Assembly: GCF_014822185.1 (NCBI RefSeq)
Contig: NZ_QVLR01000016.1
Coordinates: forward strand, 1-64,000
DNA from: Azoarcus sp. Aa7
Lineage (GTDB): Bacteria; Pseudomonadota; Gammaproteobacteria; Burkholderiales; Rhodocyclaceae
Length of the DNA: 64,000 bases
Reading direction: 5' to 3'
The notes under the pieces were generated by a model that worked only from the letters and a program-made list of their open reading frames with translations, did no database searches and was not told the origin of the DNA. Below, piece after piece: positions 32,432 through 42,038 of this stretch (positions are counted from its first letter, which is position 1; each line of letters starts with the position of its first letter). The position numbers and the translations under genes are program-made.

Positions 32432-33202
32432 TTACAGCGTCTTCACGCGTTCGATCATTTCGTTCGCGAACGCCATGTAGGCCTGCGCGCCCTTGGCTGC
32501 GCGGTCGAAGACGACGCCGGGCATGCCGTGGCTGGGGGCTTCGGCGAGGCGCACGTTGCGCGGCACGATGGCGTCGAACACCTTGTCGCCGAAGTGGCTC
32601 TCGAGCTGGGCGGAGACCTGCTGCTGCAATGTCATGCGCGGGTCGAACATGACGCGCAGCAGGCCAATGATCTTGAGGTCGCGGTTGAGATTGGCGTGCA
32701 CCTTCTTGATCGTGTTGACGAGGTCGGACAGGCCTTCGAGCGCGTAGTACTCGCACTGCATCGGGATGATGACGCCGTGGGCGGCGCACAGTCCGTTGAG
32801 CGTGAGCATCGACAGCGAGGGCGGGCAGTCGACGAGAACGAAATCGTATTCGGCGTCGAACTGTTTGAAGGCGTCGCGTAGGCGGTTCTCGCGGCGTTCG
32901 AGGTCGACGAGTTCGACTTCGGCGCCGGCGAGGTCGCGGTTCGCCGGCAGGACGTCATAGCCGCCGGAGGGGGAATTTGCCCGCGCTTCGTCGAGGGTCG
33001 CAAGGCCGACGAGGACGTGATACACGGACTTCTGCAGCGCGCGCTTGTCGATGCCGCTGCCCATCGTCGCGTTGCCCTGCGGGTCGAGGTCGACGAGCAG
33101 GGTACGTTGCCCGGCAAGCTGCAGCGCGGCGGCGAGGTTCACGCAGGTGGTGGTCTTGCCGACTCCGCCTTTCTGGTTGGCGACGCAGAAGATTCGGGCC
33201 AT
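32432..33202 (-). CDS. parA: Chromosome-partitioning ATPase ParA (Soj)
   Basis: ParA uses ATP-dependent DNA binding to pull ParB-parS complexes apart. The 256-residue protein has the deviant Walker A motif in VANQKGGVGKTTTCVNLA, the switch I/II aspartates (LVDLDPQGNAT; VLVDCPPSLSML) and no N-terminal DNA-binding extension, so it is a chromosomal and not a plasmid-type ParA. Its start is directly adjacent to the rsmG stop. Confidence 0.97.
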   Translation of the reverse strand: MARIFCVANQKGGVGKTTTCVNLAAALQLAGQRTLLVDLDPQGNATMGSGIDKRALQKSVYHVLVGLATLDEARANSPSGGYDVLPANRDLAGAEVELVDLERRENRLRDAFKQFDAEYDFVLVDCPPSLSMLTLNGLCAAHGVIIPMQCEYYALEGLSDLVNTIKKVHANLNRDLKIIGLLRVMFDPRMTLQQQVSAQLESHFGDKVFDAIVPRNVRLAEAPSHGMPGVVFDRAAKGAQAYMAFANEMIERVKTL

Positions 33203-33838
33203 TCAGCTCTTTTCCACGATGATCAGGTGTCGTTCGGCGCCGAGTCCCGGCACCGTCAGCGGCACGGCCTCGACGACGCGGAAGTCGGCGGGCAGGCGCG
33301 CGATTTCGTCATGAGGATACACGCCCTTCATGGCAAGGAAGCGACCGCCGGGGCGCAGCAGGTGCTGCGTGAGGCCGACGAAGTCGGCGAGTTCGGAAAA
33401 GGCGCGCGAGACGATGGCGTCGAAGGGGGCGTCGGGGTGCACGTTCTCGACACGTTCATTCACGACGGTGAAGTTCGCGAGCCCCAGTTCGATCTTCGCC
33501 TGCTGCTGGAAGCTCGCCTTCTTGTTGACGGTCTCGATCGACGTGACCGCGAGCACGGGTTGGCGGCCGGCCGTCGCGATCGCGAGCGGGATGCCGGGGA
33601 GTCCGCCGCCCGAGCCGACGTCGGCGAGGCGTTCGATACCTGTGAGCTGCGGCAGCACCGCCAGCGAATCGAGCAGGTGATGCGTGAGCATCTGGCCGGC
33701 ATCACGAATCGACGTGAGGTTGTAGACCTTGTTCCACTTCTGCAGCAGCGCGGCGAAGGCGAGGAGCTGCGCCTGCACTTCGGCCGGCAGATCGAGGCCC
33801 ATTTCGGCGAGACCGCGCTCCAGCGTCATCGCGCTCAT
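33203..33838 (-). CDS. rsmG: 16S rRNA (guanine-N7)-methyltransferase RsmG
   Basis: RsmG methylates G527 of 16S rRNA; loss gives low-level streptomycin resistance in several bacteria. The 211-residue protein has the [12 protein letters not shown] segment and the SAM-binding [18 protein letters not shown]. The ATG at 33838 overlaps the mnmG stop (ATGA). An ATG three codons later is also possible. Confidence 0.96.
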   Translation of the reverse strand: MSAMTLERGLAEMGLDLPAEVQAQLLAFAALLQKWNKVYNLTSIRDAGQMLTHHLLDSLAVLPQLTGIERLADVGSGGGLPGIPLAIATAGRQPVLAVTSIETVNKKASFQQQAKIELGLANFTVVNERVENVHPDAPFDAIVSRAFSELADFVGLTQHLLRPGGRFLAMKGVYPHDEIARLPADFRVVEAVPLTVPGLGAERHLIIVEKS

Positions 33839-35766
33839 GCGGTTTTCGCCTTCGCCGGATCGTTGCCGGCGGTGCCGCGGCTGCGCGCGACGAGTTCGCG
33901 GCGCTTGAGCCACACGAGCAGCAGCGAGATCGCGGCCGGTGTGACGCCCTGGATGCGGCCCGCCTGACCGATCGTCTCGGGCTTGTGCAGGTTGAGTTTC
34001 TGCTGGACTTCCTTCGACAGGCCGCGCACGTCGGCGTAGTCGAGGTCGGCGGGCAGGCGCGTCGATTCGGCCTGCAGCTGCTTCGCGACCTCATCCTGCT
34101 GACGGTCGATGTAGCCTTGGTACTTCGCGGCGATCTCGAGCTGCTCGATGACCTGCGGGTCGGTCTCGGCGTTTTCGGGCGCGCCGGGCAGCGTCATGAG
34201 CTCGACGTAACGGGTGTTCGGGCGGCGCAGCAGCTCGAAGAAGCGGTATTCGCGTTCGAGCGCCTTGCCGACGACGCGCTCGGCGTCGGCCGCGGGCACG
34301 CGTTCGGGATTCGCCCAGGTAGCCTTGAGGCGCGCGGTTTCGCGCTCGATCGCTTCGCGCTTGCGGCAGAAGGCTTCCCAGCGCACGTCGTCGACGAGGC
34401 CCAGTTCGCGGCCCTTCTCGGTCAGGCGCAGGTCGGCGTTGTCTTCGCGCAGCGAGAGGCGATATTCGGCGCGCGACGTGAACATGCGGTAGGGCTCGGC
34501 GACGCCGCGGGTGACGAGATCGTCGACGAGCACGCCGAGATAGGCCTCGTCGCGGCGCGGGCACCAGGCTTCGCGGCCCTGCACCTGCAGCGCGGCGTTG
34601 GCGCCGGCGAGCAGGCCCTGCGCGGCGGCCTCCTCGTAGCCGGTGGTGCCGTTGATCTGGCCGGCGAAGAAGAGGCCGTGGAAGGTCTTGGTTTCGAGGC
34701 TGCTCTTGAGGTTGCGCGGGTCGAAGTAGTCGTATTCGATCGCGTAGCCGGGACGCAGGATGTGCGCGTTCTCGAGGCCGCGGATCGAGCGCACGACGGC
34801 GAGCTGGACGTCGAAGGGGAGCGAAGTCGAAATCCCGTTCGGGTAGATCTCGTGCGTCGTGAGGCCTTCGGGCTCGAGGAAGATGTTGTGGCTGTCCTTG
34901 TCGGCGAAGCGGTGGATCTTGTCCTCGATCGACGGACAGTAGCGCGGGCCGACGCCTTCGATGACCCCGGAGTACATCGGCGAGCGGTCGAGGTTGGCAC
35001 GGATGATGTCGTGGGTGCGCTGGTTGGTGTGCGTGATCCAGCACGGCAGCTGCGCGGGGTGCTGGGCGGCCGAACCGAGGAAGCTGAACACCGGCACGGG
35101 ATCGTCGCCGGGCTGCTCCTGCATCACCGAGAAGTCGATCGTGCGCGCGTCGAGGCGCGGCGGCGTGCCGGTCTTGAGGCGCCCTTGCGGGAGTTTGAGT
35201 TCCTTGAGGCGCTGGCCGAGGGAGATCGCGGGCGGGTCGCCGGCACGGCCGGCGGAGTAGTGTTCGAGGCCGACGTGCACGAGGCCGTTGAGGAAGGTGC
35301 CGGCGGTGAGCACGACGGCGGGCGCTTCGAAGGCGAGGCCGATCTGCGTGACGACGCCGGTCACGCGGTCGCCGGCGACGGTGATGTCGTCGACGGCCTG
35401 CTGGAACAGCCACAGGTTAGGCTGGTTTTCAAGGCGCGTGCGGATCGCGGCCTTGTACAGCACGCGGTCGGCCTGGGCGCGGGTCGCACGCACGGCGGGC
35501 CCCTTGGACGCGTTGAGGATACGGAACTGGATGCCGCCTTCGTCGGTGGCGGCCGCCATCGCGCCACCCAGCGCATCGACTTCCTTGACGAGGTGTCCCT
35601 TGCCGATGCCGCCGATCGACGGGTTGCAGCTCATCTGACCGAGGGTTTCGATGTTGTGCGTAAGCAGAAGCGTTTTCGCGCCCATGCGCGCGGACGCGAG
35701 GGCGGCTTCGGTGCCGGCATGGCCGCCACCAACCACGATGACATCGAAACGGGAGGGATAGAGCAT
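33835..35766 (-). CDS. mnmG: tRNA uridine-5-carboxymethylaminomethyl modification enzyme MnmG (GidA)
   Basis: MnmG, with MnmE, installs the cmnm5 modification at the wobble uridine of several tRNAs, using FAD. The 643-residue protein has the FAD-binding [17 protein letters not shown], the [16 protein letters not shown] motif, [19 protein letters not shown], and a C-terminal helical domain ([15 protein letters not shown]) that binds MnmE. It heads the mnmG-rsmG-parA-parB series, an arrangement often close to the chromosomal origin. Confidence 0.97.
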   Translation of the reverse strand: MLYPSRFDVIVVGGGHAGTEAALASARMGAKTLLLTHNIETLGQMSCNPSIGGIGKGHLVKEVDALGGAMAAATDEGGIQFRILNASKGPAVRATRAQADRVLYKAAIRTRLENQPNLWLFQQAVDDITVAGDRVTGVVTQIGLAFEAPAVVLTAGTFLNGLVHVGLEHYSAGRAGDPPAISLGQRLKELKLPQGRLKTGTPPRLDARTIDFSVMQEQPGDDPVPVFSFLGSAAQHPAQLPCWITHTNQRTHDIIRANLDRSPMYSGVIEGVGPRYCPSIEDKIHRFADKDSHNIFLEPEGLTTHEIYPNGISTSLPFDVQLAVVRSIRGLENAHILRPGYAIEYDYFDPRNLKSSLETKTFHGLFFAGQINGTTGYEEAAAQGLLAGANAALQVQGREAWCPRRDEAYLGVLVDDLVTRGVAEPYRMFTSRAEYRLSLREDNADLRLTEKGRELGLVDDVRWEAFCRKREAIERETARLKATWANPERVPAADAERVVGKALEREYRFFELLRRPNTRYVELMTLPGAPENAETDPQVIEQLEIAAKYQGYIDRQQDEVAKQLQAESTRLPADLDYADVRGLSKEVQQKLNLHKPETIGQAGRIQGVTPAAISLLLVWLKRRELVARSRGTAGNDPAKAKTA

Positions 35767-35842
35767 GGCGCACCCCGGCGCGGATGAAGCGAAAGACGGG
35801 GGATTTTACGCTGTTGCAGTGCGAAAGCCTAGTGTTCCTCAA

Positions 35843-35861
35843 CCGTGTTTCACGGAAAAGC
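35843..35861. promoter_or_regulatory. parS-like half-site upstream of mnmG
   Basis: The palindrome CCGTGTTTCACGG lies at 35843-35855, and TGTTTCACG (35846-35854) is an exact left half of the parS consensus TGTTTCACGTGAAACA. The right half is degenerate (12 of 16 positions match overall). It lies 80 bases upstream of mnmG, the gene set that carries parAB. A functional ParB site is only a possibility. Confidence 0.3.
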
Positions 35862-35943
35862 CATTGTCAAACAGTTACTTGACGCATCGTTTGGTTCGAT
35901 TCCAAGGGTAGCTGCGGGTCACGGCAGGGCGGGACGCTTCCGC

Positions 35944-37557
35944 TCAGCGGCGGGCGAGACGGATCACCTGCGCCTCGACCAGCCCCTCCATCGCTCCACG
36001 CGGGTTCGACGCAACTTCACTCCCGTCGTGATACAGCAGGGCGACGCTCAACGGGCCCACGGTCGTGGCCCGCACTGCAATATTGTCCGGACTGATGGTC
36101 ACCCGGCCGAGATGGCGCTCGGTCGGCCAGTCGAGATGGATATAGCTGTGGTAGACCAGTTCCGAACAGACGATCCGGTCGGTTGACTGGACGTCGAAGT
36201 TGAAATCGTAGCCCTTGCCCACCTGACGCAGCGCCTGGACCACGATCTGCGCGCGTTGCGCGTCGGCCACATCCTCCTGCCGCAACAGGGCGAGGTCGTC
36301 GACATTCAGGAAGTGCGCGAGCGTATTCATCTCGACCCCGGACCGGAGGGCCTCGACCACGCCGCGTCCCGCCCGGATCGCCGTGTGGTGGGGGCGCACG
36401 GCGGGGTGATCCCAAACACCCAGTTCGCGCAGTTCCGCCTCGCTTCCGACCCACACGGCAACATGCCCCCAGTGGCCCGGGATGAACGCATCGGTGAGAC
36501 GGAACGGCGTCTTTTCAAGCAGGATGTCTCCCGCCCGCGCACTCGACGCAACTCTGGTCAACACGTCCGGGCGCGCATCGAGCTTGCCCCGGCGACTCTC
36601 GACGAGACCGACCGCATTGCCGAACAGAAGGCTCGAGACATGGACTCCCTCGTCCTTGAGACCGCTGAGGCGATCGACGCTCAGGAGCGAGAACATGCCG
36701 AACATGTTGCCGACGAACTCGAGCGGACGGACATGGCGGACGATATTCCGCGAAGGGCTCTGGTCGATGAGTTGCGCGAGGTAGCGATAGGCCTCGTCGC
36801 CGCCCTCTTCGTCCATCGCGCCGCTCCGGCCGTGGGTTTCGAACCACACCAACCCGCGGCGCACACGGCTGCGGTTTTCAGGCGACGCGAAGGAAGCGGC
36901 GATGCGGTTCAGTTCGCCGCCCTTGATGTAGAAGCCGCTGTCCGAACGGTTGAGATGCTGGCGCAGCATAGAATCGGAGCGGTAGAGCGAGATCGCGGAG
37001 AGGTAGTTGTCATACAGCACGAGCGCCGCCGACAGCGACATCGCGATGGCGGTGGCCTGACGGCGCGCGGCCTGCGGGTCGTCCGGGACCGGCTCGTCGA
37101 GCCAGCATTCGTGCGCGAGGCTGATCCGGTAGAGCGCGGCACGCTGTTCCAGCATCGCCGCGGCACCCTGGTTGAGGCGCTGCAGGTCCCGTCCGGAGAG
37201 TGCCTGGCGGTGCGCGATCTTGTCGCGCAGCTCGTCCAGCAGGCGGATCGAACGCGCCCGCATGGTCAGAGCTTCCTCGACCAGCCCCTGGTAGGCGAGC
37301 ACCTCGCGCGTCTGTGCGCGCTGCTGCTCGTCCGGGGCTCCACCGTGGAATTCTGCGCGGTGCAGGCCGCATTCCTCGCGGATTCCCAGTCGTTCCCGCT
37401 CGAAGGCGGTGCCGGGCGCCTCGGCGGACAGCCGGTAGGCCGGGTCGATGTCGCGCTCGAACGCGAAGCCGCTCGCGCAATACAGGCCGAGGAGCAGCCC
37501 CGCCGTTCCCAGCTTCCGTCCCAGACCGCGCCCCACCCCGATCGACCAACCGCTCAT
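35944..37557 (-). CDS. YiiX/YebB-like permuted NlpC/P60 cysteine-hydrolase protein
   Basis: A 537-residue exported protein: signal peptide (about residues 1-31, GTAGLLLGLYCASGFAF), a long helical N-terminal region of unknown fold (about 35-325), then a C-terminal domain of the YiiX/permuted papain type. Its start GDILLEKTPFRLTDAFIPGH is typical, and the candidate catalytic residues are H365 (GHVAVWVG) and C464 (VCSELVYHSY). Such enzymes are thought to cleave amide or ester bonds in the wall or membrane lipids. The substrate is unknown. An in-frame ATG at 37596 would add 13 residues before the signal peptide. It is a lone gene, transcribed away from the KTSC gene's upstream neighbour. Confidence 0.8.
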   Translation of the reverse strand: MSGWSIGVGRGLGRKLGTAGLLLGLYCASGFAFERDIDPAYRLSAEAPGTAFERERLGIREECGLHRAEFHGGAPDEQQRAQTREVLAYQGLVEEALTMRARSIRLLDELRDKIAHRQALSGRDLQRLNQGAAAMLEQRAALYRISLAHECWLDEPVPDDPQAARRQATAIAMSLSAALVLYDNYLSAISLYRSDSMLRQHLNRSDSGFYIKGGELNRIAASFASPENRSRVRRGLVWFETHGRSGAMDEEGGDEAYRYLAQLIDQSPSRNIVRHVRPLEFVGNMFGMFSLLSVDRLSGLKDEGVHVSSLLFGNAVGLVESRRGKLDARPDVLTRVASSARAGDILLEKTPFRLTDAFIPGHWGHVAVWVGSEAELRELGVWDHPAVRPHHTAIRAGRGVVEALRSGVEMNTLAHFLNVDDLALLRQEDVADAQRAQIVVQALRQVGKGYDFNFDVQSTDRIVCSELVYHSYIHLDWPTERHLGRVTISPDNIAVRATTVGPLSVALLYHDGSEVASNPRGAMEGLVEAQVIRLARR

Positions 37558-37694
37558 GATGCCCGTCACTCCGTCCGTTGGCGCGGAGCCCGGCATGACC
37601 TTGCGATCACTGCGATGACGACGGTGGGCGCCGCAATACGGTCGTCATAGTAGCGACTCCCCCACGGGTTCGCCATGGGCATTGCAGCGCTCCC

Positions 37695-37913
37695 TCAGCG
37701 CACGCGCCTGAGGGTGAACTCCTCCTCGATGTTGTCGCGGTAGTAGCTCACCGGGGAGCCGCTGGCGAGGAAGCGGCGCGCGATCTCCTCGCCGACGCCG
37801 TTGTGCTGGACGATGCTGCCGTTGTCGAATTCGATCTCGAGGATGCGCGCGCCGCGGTCGTAGCCGGCGGAGCGGATACCGCCGCGACGGATGGGTTTGC
37901 GTTCGATGCTCAT
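37695..37913 (-). CDS. KTSC domain protein
   Basis: A 72-residue protein covering one KTSC domain: SAGYDRGARILEIEFDNGS, then a variable loop and YYRDNIEEEFTLRRV. The domain is named after the KTSC motif of its founding members and occurs alone or fused to lysyl-tRNA synthetase-like and phage proteins. Its role is unknown. The ATG at 37913 is preferred because AAGGA lies six bases upstream; two ATGs further 5' are in frame. Confidence 0.8.
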   Translation of the reverse strand: MSIERKPIRRGGIRSAGYDRGARILEIEFDNGSIVQHNGVGEEIARRFLASGSPVSYYRDNIEEEFTLRRVR

Positions 37914-38003
37914 CGTCATTCCTTGCACGGGTGGCCATTGCCAACCATGGAGCGGTTATGGATACTCCGGGGCCTTTCTGCACCTGCGATCAGCGAGAAC
38001 ACC

Positions 38004-38345
38004 ATGTCGAACATCCCGGCCTGCCCCCAATGCACCCTCGAGAACACGTATCCGGACGGCGCGAACTACGTGTGCGCCGACTGCGGTTACGAGTGGCCGA
38101 TGGCCGAGGCCGCGCCGGCTGACGACGAGGACGAGGCGGTCGTCAAGGATGCCAACGGCAACGTGCTGCAGAACGGCGATGCGGTGGTGCTGATCAAGGA
38201 CCTGAAGGTGAAGGGTTCATCGATCACGCTGAAGGTCGGCACGAAAGTGAAGAGTATCCGCCTCGTCGGCGGCGACCACGAAGTCGACTGCAAGATGGAC
38301 GCGGGCAACTTCATGCTGAAGGCCTGCTACCTGAAGAAGGTGTGA
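38004..38345 (+). CDS. yjdM: YjdM/PhnA family zinc-ribbon protein
   Basis: A 113-residue protein with an N-terminal zinc ribbon (CPQCTLENTY ... CADCGYEW) and a C-terminal SH3-like PhnA domain (DANGNVLQNGDAVVLIKDL ... AGNFMLKACYLKKV). It was named after phosphonate genes, but the family has no proven phosphonate function. It is divergent from the KTSC gene and convergent with the glt operon. Confidence 0.93.
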   Translation: MSNIPACPQCTLENTYPDGANYVCADCGYEWPMAEAAPADDEDEAVVKDANGNVLQNGDAVVLIKDLKVKGSSITLKVGTKVKSIRLVGGDHEVDCKMDAGNFMLKACYLKKV

Positions 38346-38348
38346 GCG

Positions 38349-38369
38349 TCGGGGCGCGGCGCGCCCCGA
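38349..38369. terminator. Bidirectional hairpin between yjdM and gltL
   Basis: A perfect 9-bp stem (TCGGGGCGC / GCGCCCCGA) with a GGC loop lies in the 28-base gap between the two converging stop codons. It has no T-run but is the only structure available to end both transcripts. Confidence 0.55.
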
Positions 38370-38373
38370 TGCC

Positions 38374-39102
38374 TCAGTGATTGAGGATCTTCGCGAGGAA
38401 GGTCTGCGCGCGCTCGGAACGCGGCTGGCCGAAGAAGTCTTCCTTTGCGGCGTCCTCGACGATGGCGCCGCGGTCCATGAAGATCACGCGGTTGGCGACC
38501 TTGCGCGCGAAGCCCATCTCGTGCGTGACGCACATCATCGTCATGCCTTCGTGCGCAAGCTGGACCATGACGTCGAGCACCTCGTTGATCATCTCGGGGT
38601 CGAGGGCGGAGGTCGGCTCGTCGAAGAGCATGCAGATCGGGTCCATCGCGAGCGCGCGCGCGATCGCGACGCGCTGCTGCTGGCCACCCGAGAGCTGACC
38701 GGGAAACTTCGCCGCCTGGTTCTTGAGGCCGACGCGGTCGAGAAGCTTGAGGCCCTTGTCGACGGCCTCCTCCCTGCCGCGGCCGAGCACCTTGATCTGC
38801 GCGATCGCGAGGTTGTCGGTGATCGTCATGTGCGGGAAGAGCTCGAAGTTCTGGAACACCATGCCGACCCGGGCGCGCAGCTTGGGCAGGTCGGTCTTGG
38901 GGTTCTCGACGGCGATGCCGTCGACGACGATGCTGCCCTGCTGGAAGGGTTCGAGCGCATTCACGCACTTGATCAGCGTCGATTTGCCCGATCCCGAGGG
39001 GCCGCACACCACCACCACTTCGCTCTTGCTCACCTGGGTCGTGCAGTCGGTGAGCACCTGGAAGCTGCCGTACCACTTCGAAACGTTCTTGATCTCGATC
39101 AT
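38374..39102 (-). CDS. gltL: Glutamate/aspartate-type ABC transporter ATP-binding protein
   Basis: The nucleotide-binding subunit of a polar-amino-acid importer. The 242-residue protein has Walker A (GPSGSGKST), Q-loop ([12 protein letters not shown]), signature (LSGGQQQR), Walker B ([15 protein letters not shown]) and H-loop (VTHEMGFAR) motifs. It is most like GltL/AatP of the glutamate/aspartate system, as shown by the accompanying two permeases. The ATG at 39102 follows the gltK stop by 19 bases. Confidence 0.92.
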   Translation of the reverse strand: MIEIKNVSKWYGSFQVLTDCTTQVSKSEVVVVCGPSGSGKSTLIKCVNALEPFQQGSIVVDGIAVENPKTDLPKLRARVGMVFQNFELFPHMTITDNLAIAQIKVLGRGREEAVDKGLKLLDRVGLKNQAAKFPGQLSGGQQQRVAIARALAMDPICMLFDEPTSALDPEMINEVLDVMVQLAHEGMTMMCVTHEMGFARKVANRVIFMDRGAIVEDAAKEDFFGQPRSERAQTFLAKILNH

Positions 39103-39121
39103 CGTTCTGGGCTCCCGATGC

Positions 39122-39802
39122 TTAACGGATGATGGCGATGCGCGACTGCAGCCGTTTGACGAGGCGCGACAGCGTGAAGCAGATGATGAAGTAGACGACC
39201 GCGACGGTCGTGTACATCTCGACCGGACGCAGGTCGCGCTGGGTGATCTTGTCGGCCGCGCCGAAGAAGTCGGTCGCGCCGATGGCATACACCAGCGACA
39301 CGTCCTGGAACAGGATGATGGTCTGCGTGAGCAGCACCGGCAGCATGTTGCGGAAGGCCTGCGGCAGGACGACGAAGCGCATCGTCTGGCCGTAGGTGAA
39401 GCCGAGCGCATAGCCCGCGGCGATCTGGCCCTTCGGGATCGACTGGATGCCCGAACGCATGATTTCCGAGTAGTACGCGGCCTCGAAGATCGTGAAGGTG
39501 AAGTAGGCCGAGTTCGCGGCACCAATCGGGATCTGCTTGCCGGTGATCATCTGCAGCACCAGCGGGATGATCAGGTAGAAGGCGAGGATCACCTGCACCA
39601 GCGGCACGCTGCGGAAGATGTTCACATAGCCCGCGGCGAACCATTGCAGCGGCACGATCGACGACAGGCGCATCAGCGCAAGCAACGTGCCGATGAGGAT
39701 GCCGCCCAGCATCGCGGTGACGGTGACCTGCAGCGTGTAGCGCAGGCCTTCGGCGAGGAAGGCCCAGTTCTGCGTGATGACCGAGAAGTCGAAGTCACTC
39801 AT
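39122..39802 (-). CDS. gltK: Amino acid ABC transporter permease (GltK-like)
   Basis: One of two membrane subunits. The 226-residue protein has five predicted membrane helices and the EAA loop contacting the ATPase ([24 protein letters not shown] spread over the coupling region). The ATG at 39802 follows gltJ by two bases; upstream in-frame residues belong to the gltJ shadow frame. Confidence 0.92.
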   Translation of the reverse strand: MSDFDFSVITQNWAFLAEGLRYTLQVTVTAMLGGILIGTLLALMRLSSIVPLQWFAAGYVNIFRSVPLVQVILAFYLIIPLVLQMITGKQIPIGAANSAYFTFTIFEAAYYSEIMRSGIQSIPKGQIAAGYALGFTYGQTMRFVVLPQAFRNMLPVLLTQTIILFQDVSLVYAIGATDFFGAADKITQRDLRPVEMYTTVAVVYFIICFTLSRLVKRLQSRIAIIR

Positions 39803-39804
39803 GA

Positions 39805-40542
39805 TCACTTCCCTCCCTTCTGGCCGACGATGAGCCCGGGCACGCGCGTACGGGCCTCGACGAAGGCTAGGATGCGGTTCATGACGAACGCGAGGATGAA
39901 GTAGGAAAGCGTGACGACGATGGTGATCTCGAGCACCTGGGAGGTCTTCTCGATGATCTGCTTGTACTGGAAGTAGAGTTCGAGAATGCCGACGGCGTAG
40001 GTGACGGCGGAGTTCTTGAAGATGTTCATCGCCTCCGACGTCAGCGCAGGCAGCACGATGCGGTAGGCCATGGGCAGGCGCACGTAGCGGTAGGTCTGCC
40101 ATTCGGTGAAGCCCAGCGCAAGACCGGCGAAGCGCTGGCCGCGCGACAGGGAGTTGATGCCGGCCTTGACCTGCTCGGCGATGCGCGCAGCGGTGTAGAG
40201 GCCGAGGCCGACGATCGCGGTGACGAAGTAGGGCAGGTCCTGCTTCATCCAGATGCCGAGCTTCTCCGGCACCAGCTCGGGCACGACGAAGAACCACATG
40301 AAGAGCTGCACGATCAGCGGGACGTTGCGGAAGACGTCGACGTAGGCGTCGCCGAGGCCGACGAGCCAGCGCTTCGGGGTCGTGCGCATGACGCCCAGCA
40401 CGGAGCCCAGCGTCAGCGCGACCGCGAGCGAGGCGAGCGAGACGAAGGTGGTCCAGCCCAGGCCGGACAGGATCCAGTCGTAGTACTTGAGACCGTCGTC
40501 GGTCTCCTGGAAGAAGAACATCCAGTCCCAATGGTAGTTCAT
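39805..40542 (-). CDS. gltJ: Amino acid ABC transporter permease (GltJ-like)
   Basis: The second membrane subunit. The 245-residue protein starts MNYHWDWMFFFQETDDG, a motif typical of GltJ, and has five to six membrane helices and a coupling loop (QVKAGINSLSRGQRFAGLALGFT over its length). It lies about 90 bases after gltI, in the standard gltI-J-K-L order. Confidence 0.92.
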   Translation of the reverse strand: MNYHWDWMFFFQETDDGLKYYDWILSGLGWTTFVSLASLAVALTLGSVLGVMRTTPKRWLVGLGDAYVDVFRNVPLIVQLFMWFFVVPELVPEKLGIWMKQDLPYFVTAIVGLGLYTAARIAEQVKAGINSLSRGQRFAGLALGFTEWQTYRYVRLPMAYRIVLPALTSEAMNIFKNSAVTYAVGILELYFQYKQIIEKTSQVLEITIVVTLSYFILAFVMNRILAFVEARTRVPGLIVGQKGGK

Positions 40543-40633
40543 GCGAACTCCCCTCCCTGGGCGGCGCACGTGCGCCGGGTTTGTCGGATGTCGGGGCGCG
40601 GCGGCCGGAGGACGGCCGCCGCGCGCGGGCCGC

Positions 40634-41530
40634 TTACTCGACGCCCTTGTCGGTCGGGCTCTGGAACGCGGCCTTCACCGCCGGACTCATGGGGAAGTTG
40701 AGGTTCACGTTGCGCGGCGGGACCGGGTTCATGAACCACTTGGCGTACAGCTTCTCGGCCTCGCCGGACTTCATCAGGCCGGCGAGGGTCTTGTCGACCA
40801 GCGCTTTGATCGGCGCATCGTCCTTGCGCATCATCACGGCGTAGGGTTCGTCGCGCAGCGAGGGACCGACGATGTCGAAGTTGGCCGGGCTCTTGGAGCT
40901 GGCGATGAGGCCGGCGAGCAGGATGTCGTCCATCACGAAGGCGGCGGCACGGCTGCTCTCGACCATCAGGAAGGAGTCGGCGTGGTCCTTGCCGTAGATG
41001 TTGCGCACGTCGATCGTCTTGCCCTTCTCGTTCATCTTGATGAGCTGGTCGGACGTGGTACCGGTGGTCGTGACGACCGGCTTGCCGTTGAGGTCGCCGA
41101 TGTCCTTGACGCCGGAATCCTTGCGCACCGCCATGCGCACGCTGGTGACGAAGTAAGCCACCGAGAAGCCGACCTGCTGCTGGCGCGCGACGCTGTTGGT
41201 CGTGGAGCCGCACTCGAGGTCGATCGTACCGTTCTGCATCAGCGGAATGCGGTTCTGCGAGGTCACGGCCTGGTAGTTCACCTGCAGGCTGGGCATTTTC
41301 AGCTCGGTCTTGATCGCGTCGACGACCTTGGCGCACAGGTCCATCGCATAGCCGATGGGCTTCTGGTTGGCGTCGAGGTAGGAGAAGGGCACCGAGGATT
41401 CGCGATGGCCGATCGTGATCGCGCCGGAATCCTTGATCTTCTGCAGCGTGCCGGTGAGCTGGGCATGGGCGGGCGCGGCGAGACCGGCGACGGAGAGGCA
41501 CAGGGCGAGGGCGGTGAGGGACTTACGCAT
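40634..41530 (-). CDS. gltI: Glutamate/aspartate-type periplasmic binding protein
   Basis: The solute-binding subunit that delivers substrate to GltJKL. The 298-residue protein has a signal peptide (MRKSLTALALCLSVAGLAAPAHA) and a type II solute-binding fold (IKDSGAITIGHRESSVPFSY, TIDLECGSTTNSVARQ, FVMDDILLAGLI). These match the GltI group. Substrate choice (Glu, Asp, Gln or Asn) cannot be fixed from sequence alone. It is the first gene of the operon. Confidence 0.92.
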   Translation of the reverse strand: MRKSLTALALCLSVAGLAAPAHAQLTGTLQKIKDSGAITIGHRESSVPFSYLDANQKPIGYAMDLCAKVVDAIKTELKMPSLQVNYQAVTSQNRIPLMQNGTIDLECGSTTNSVARQQQVGFSVAYFVTSVRMAVRKDSGVKDIGDLNGKPVVTTTGTTSDQLIKMNEKGKTIDVRNIYGKDHADSFLMVESSRAAAFVMDDILLAGLIASSKSPANFDIVGPSLRDEPYAVMMRKDDAPIKALVDKTLAGLMKSGEAEKLYAKWFMNPVPPRNVNLNFPMSPAVKAAFQSPTDKGVE

Positions 41531-41738
41531 GAACGGGCTCCAATTGTGTTGGTTCGGAAATGCGGAGGACGGCTCTTGTGCCCGATGGGGCGGAGACAGC
41601 CGGCGGGTGACGGCCGCCCGCGTCCATCGTAAGGCATGGCGCAACTCGCGGGCATAGGGATCAACCCGAGTCCCCGCTCGTACGCAGCGGTGCACTGCGG
41701 GTGGAACGCGCGCGACGCGCGTCGATCCTGCGCCGCAG

Positions 41739-41774
41739 ATCGGACTTACACATTGTAACCAGCACAGGTCCGAT
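41739..41774. promoter_or_regulatory. Nested palindromes, possible operator
   Basis: An outer 7-bp inverted repeat (ATCGGAC 41739-41745, GTCCGAT 41768-41774) encloses a perfect TTACA-CAT-TGTAA palindrome (41746-41758). The AT-rich core in a GC-rich region looks like a regulator-binding site. Which gene it serves (gltI, 209 bases away, or the WD40 gene, 265 bases away) is unknown. Confidence 0.35.
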
Positions 41775-41942
41775 GTCCGCGGCATTCTTGGGACACGCGG
41801 TCGGGATGGCCGGACGCACCGCGGACGGCGGTTTGTCCGTGAGCGGGCGTCGGCGGGCGTCGCGGACGTGGCAGCGGAGTCAGCGGCGGACTGCGCGCCC
41901 GGACGTGAAGTACGGATGTCGGGGAACACGTGACGGAACTCC

Positions 41943-41971
41943 TTCGAACGGGAGCGTGCTTCAAATATAGT
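41943..41971 (+). promoter_or_regulatory. Candidate sigma70 promoter for the WD40 gene
   Basis: TTCGAA and TATAGT are separated by 17 bases. The -10 matches five of six consensus positions, the -35 only three. Predicted transcription would start about 60 bases before the GTG at 42039. Confidence 0.4.
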
Positions 41972-42038
41972 TCAGCGGCGGAGGCGCGCCAGATCGCGTA
42001 ACGGCGGGCCTTGCGGCGGATCGGCGTGGAGGACGGCG

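Larger units (their letters stand above)
41531..42038. other. 508-base intergenic region between divergent gltI and the WD40 gene
   Basis: No coding region is supported here on either strand. The part nearest gltI is GC-rich with no convincing promoter hexamers. The middle holds nested palindromes (41739-41774) and the right part a sigma70-like promoter (41943-41971). No remnant of a STAND NTPase domain could be seen in the translated frames upstream of the WD40 gene. Confidence 0.6.

Noticed and set aside
35767-35943. Possible replication origin upstream of mnmG
   Set aside because: The gene order resembles the gidA/oriC region of E. coli, but no DnaA boxes (TTATCCACA) or AT-rich 13-mers were seen.
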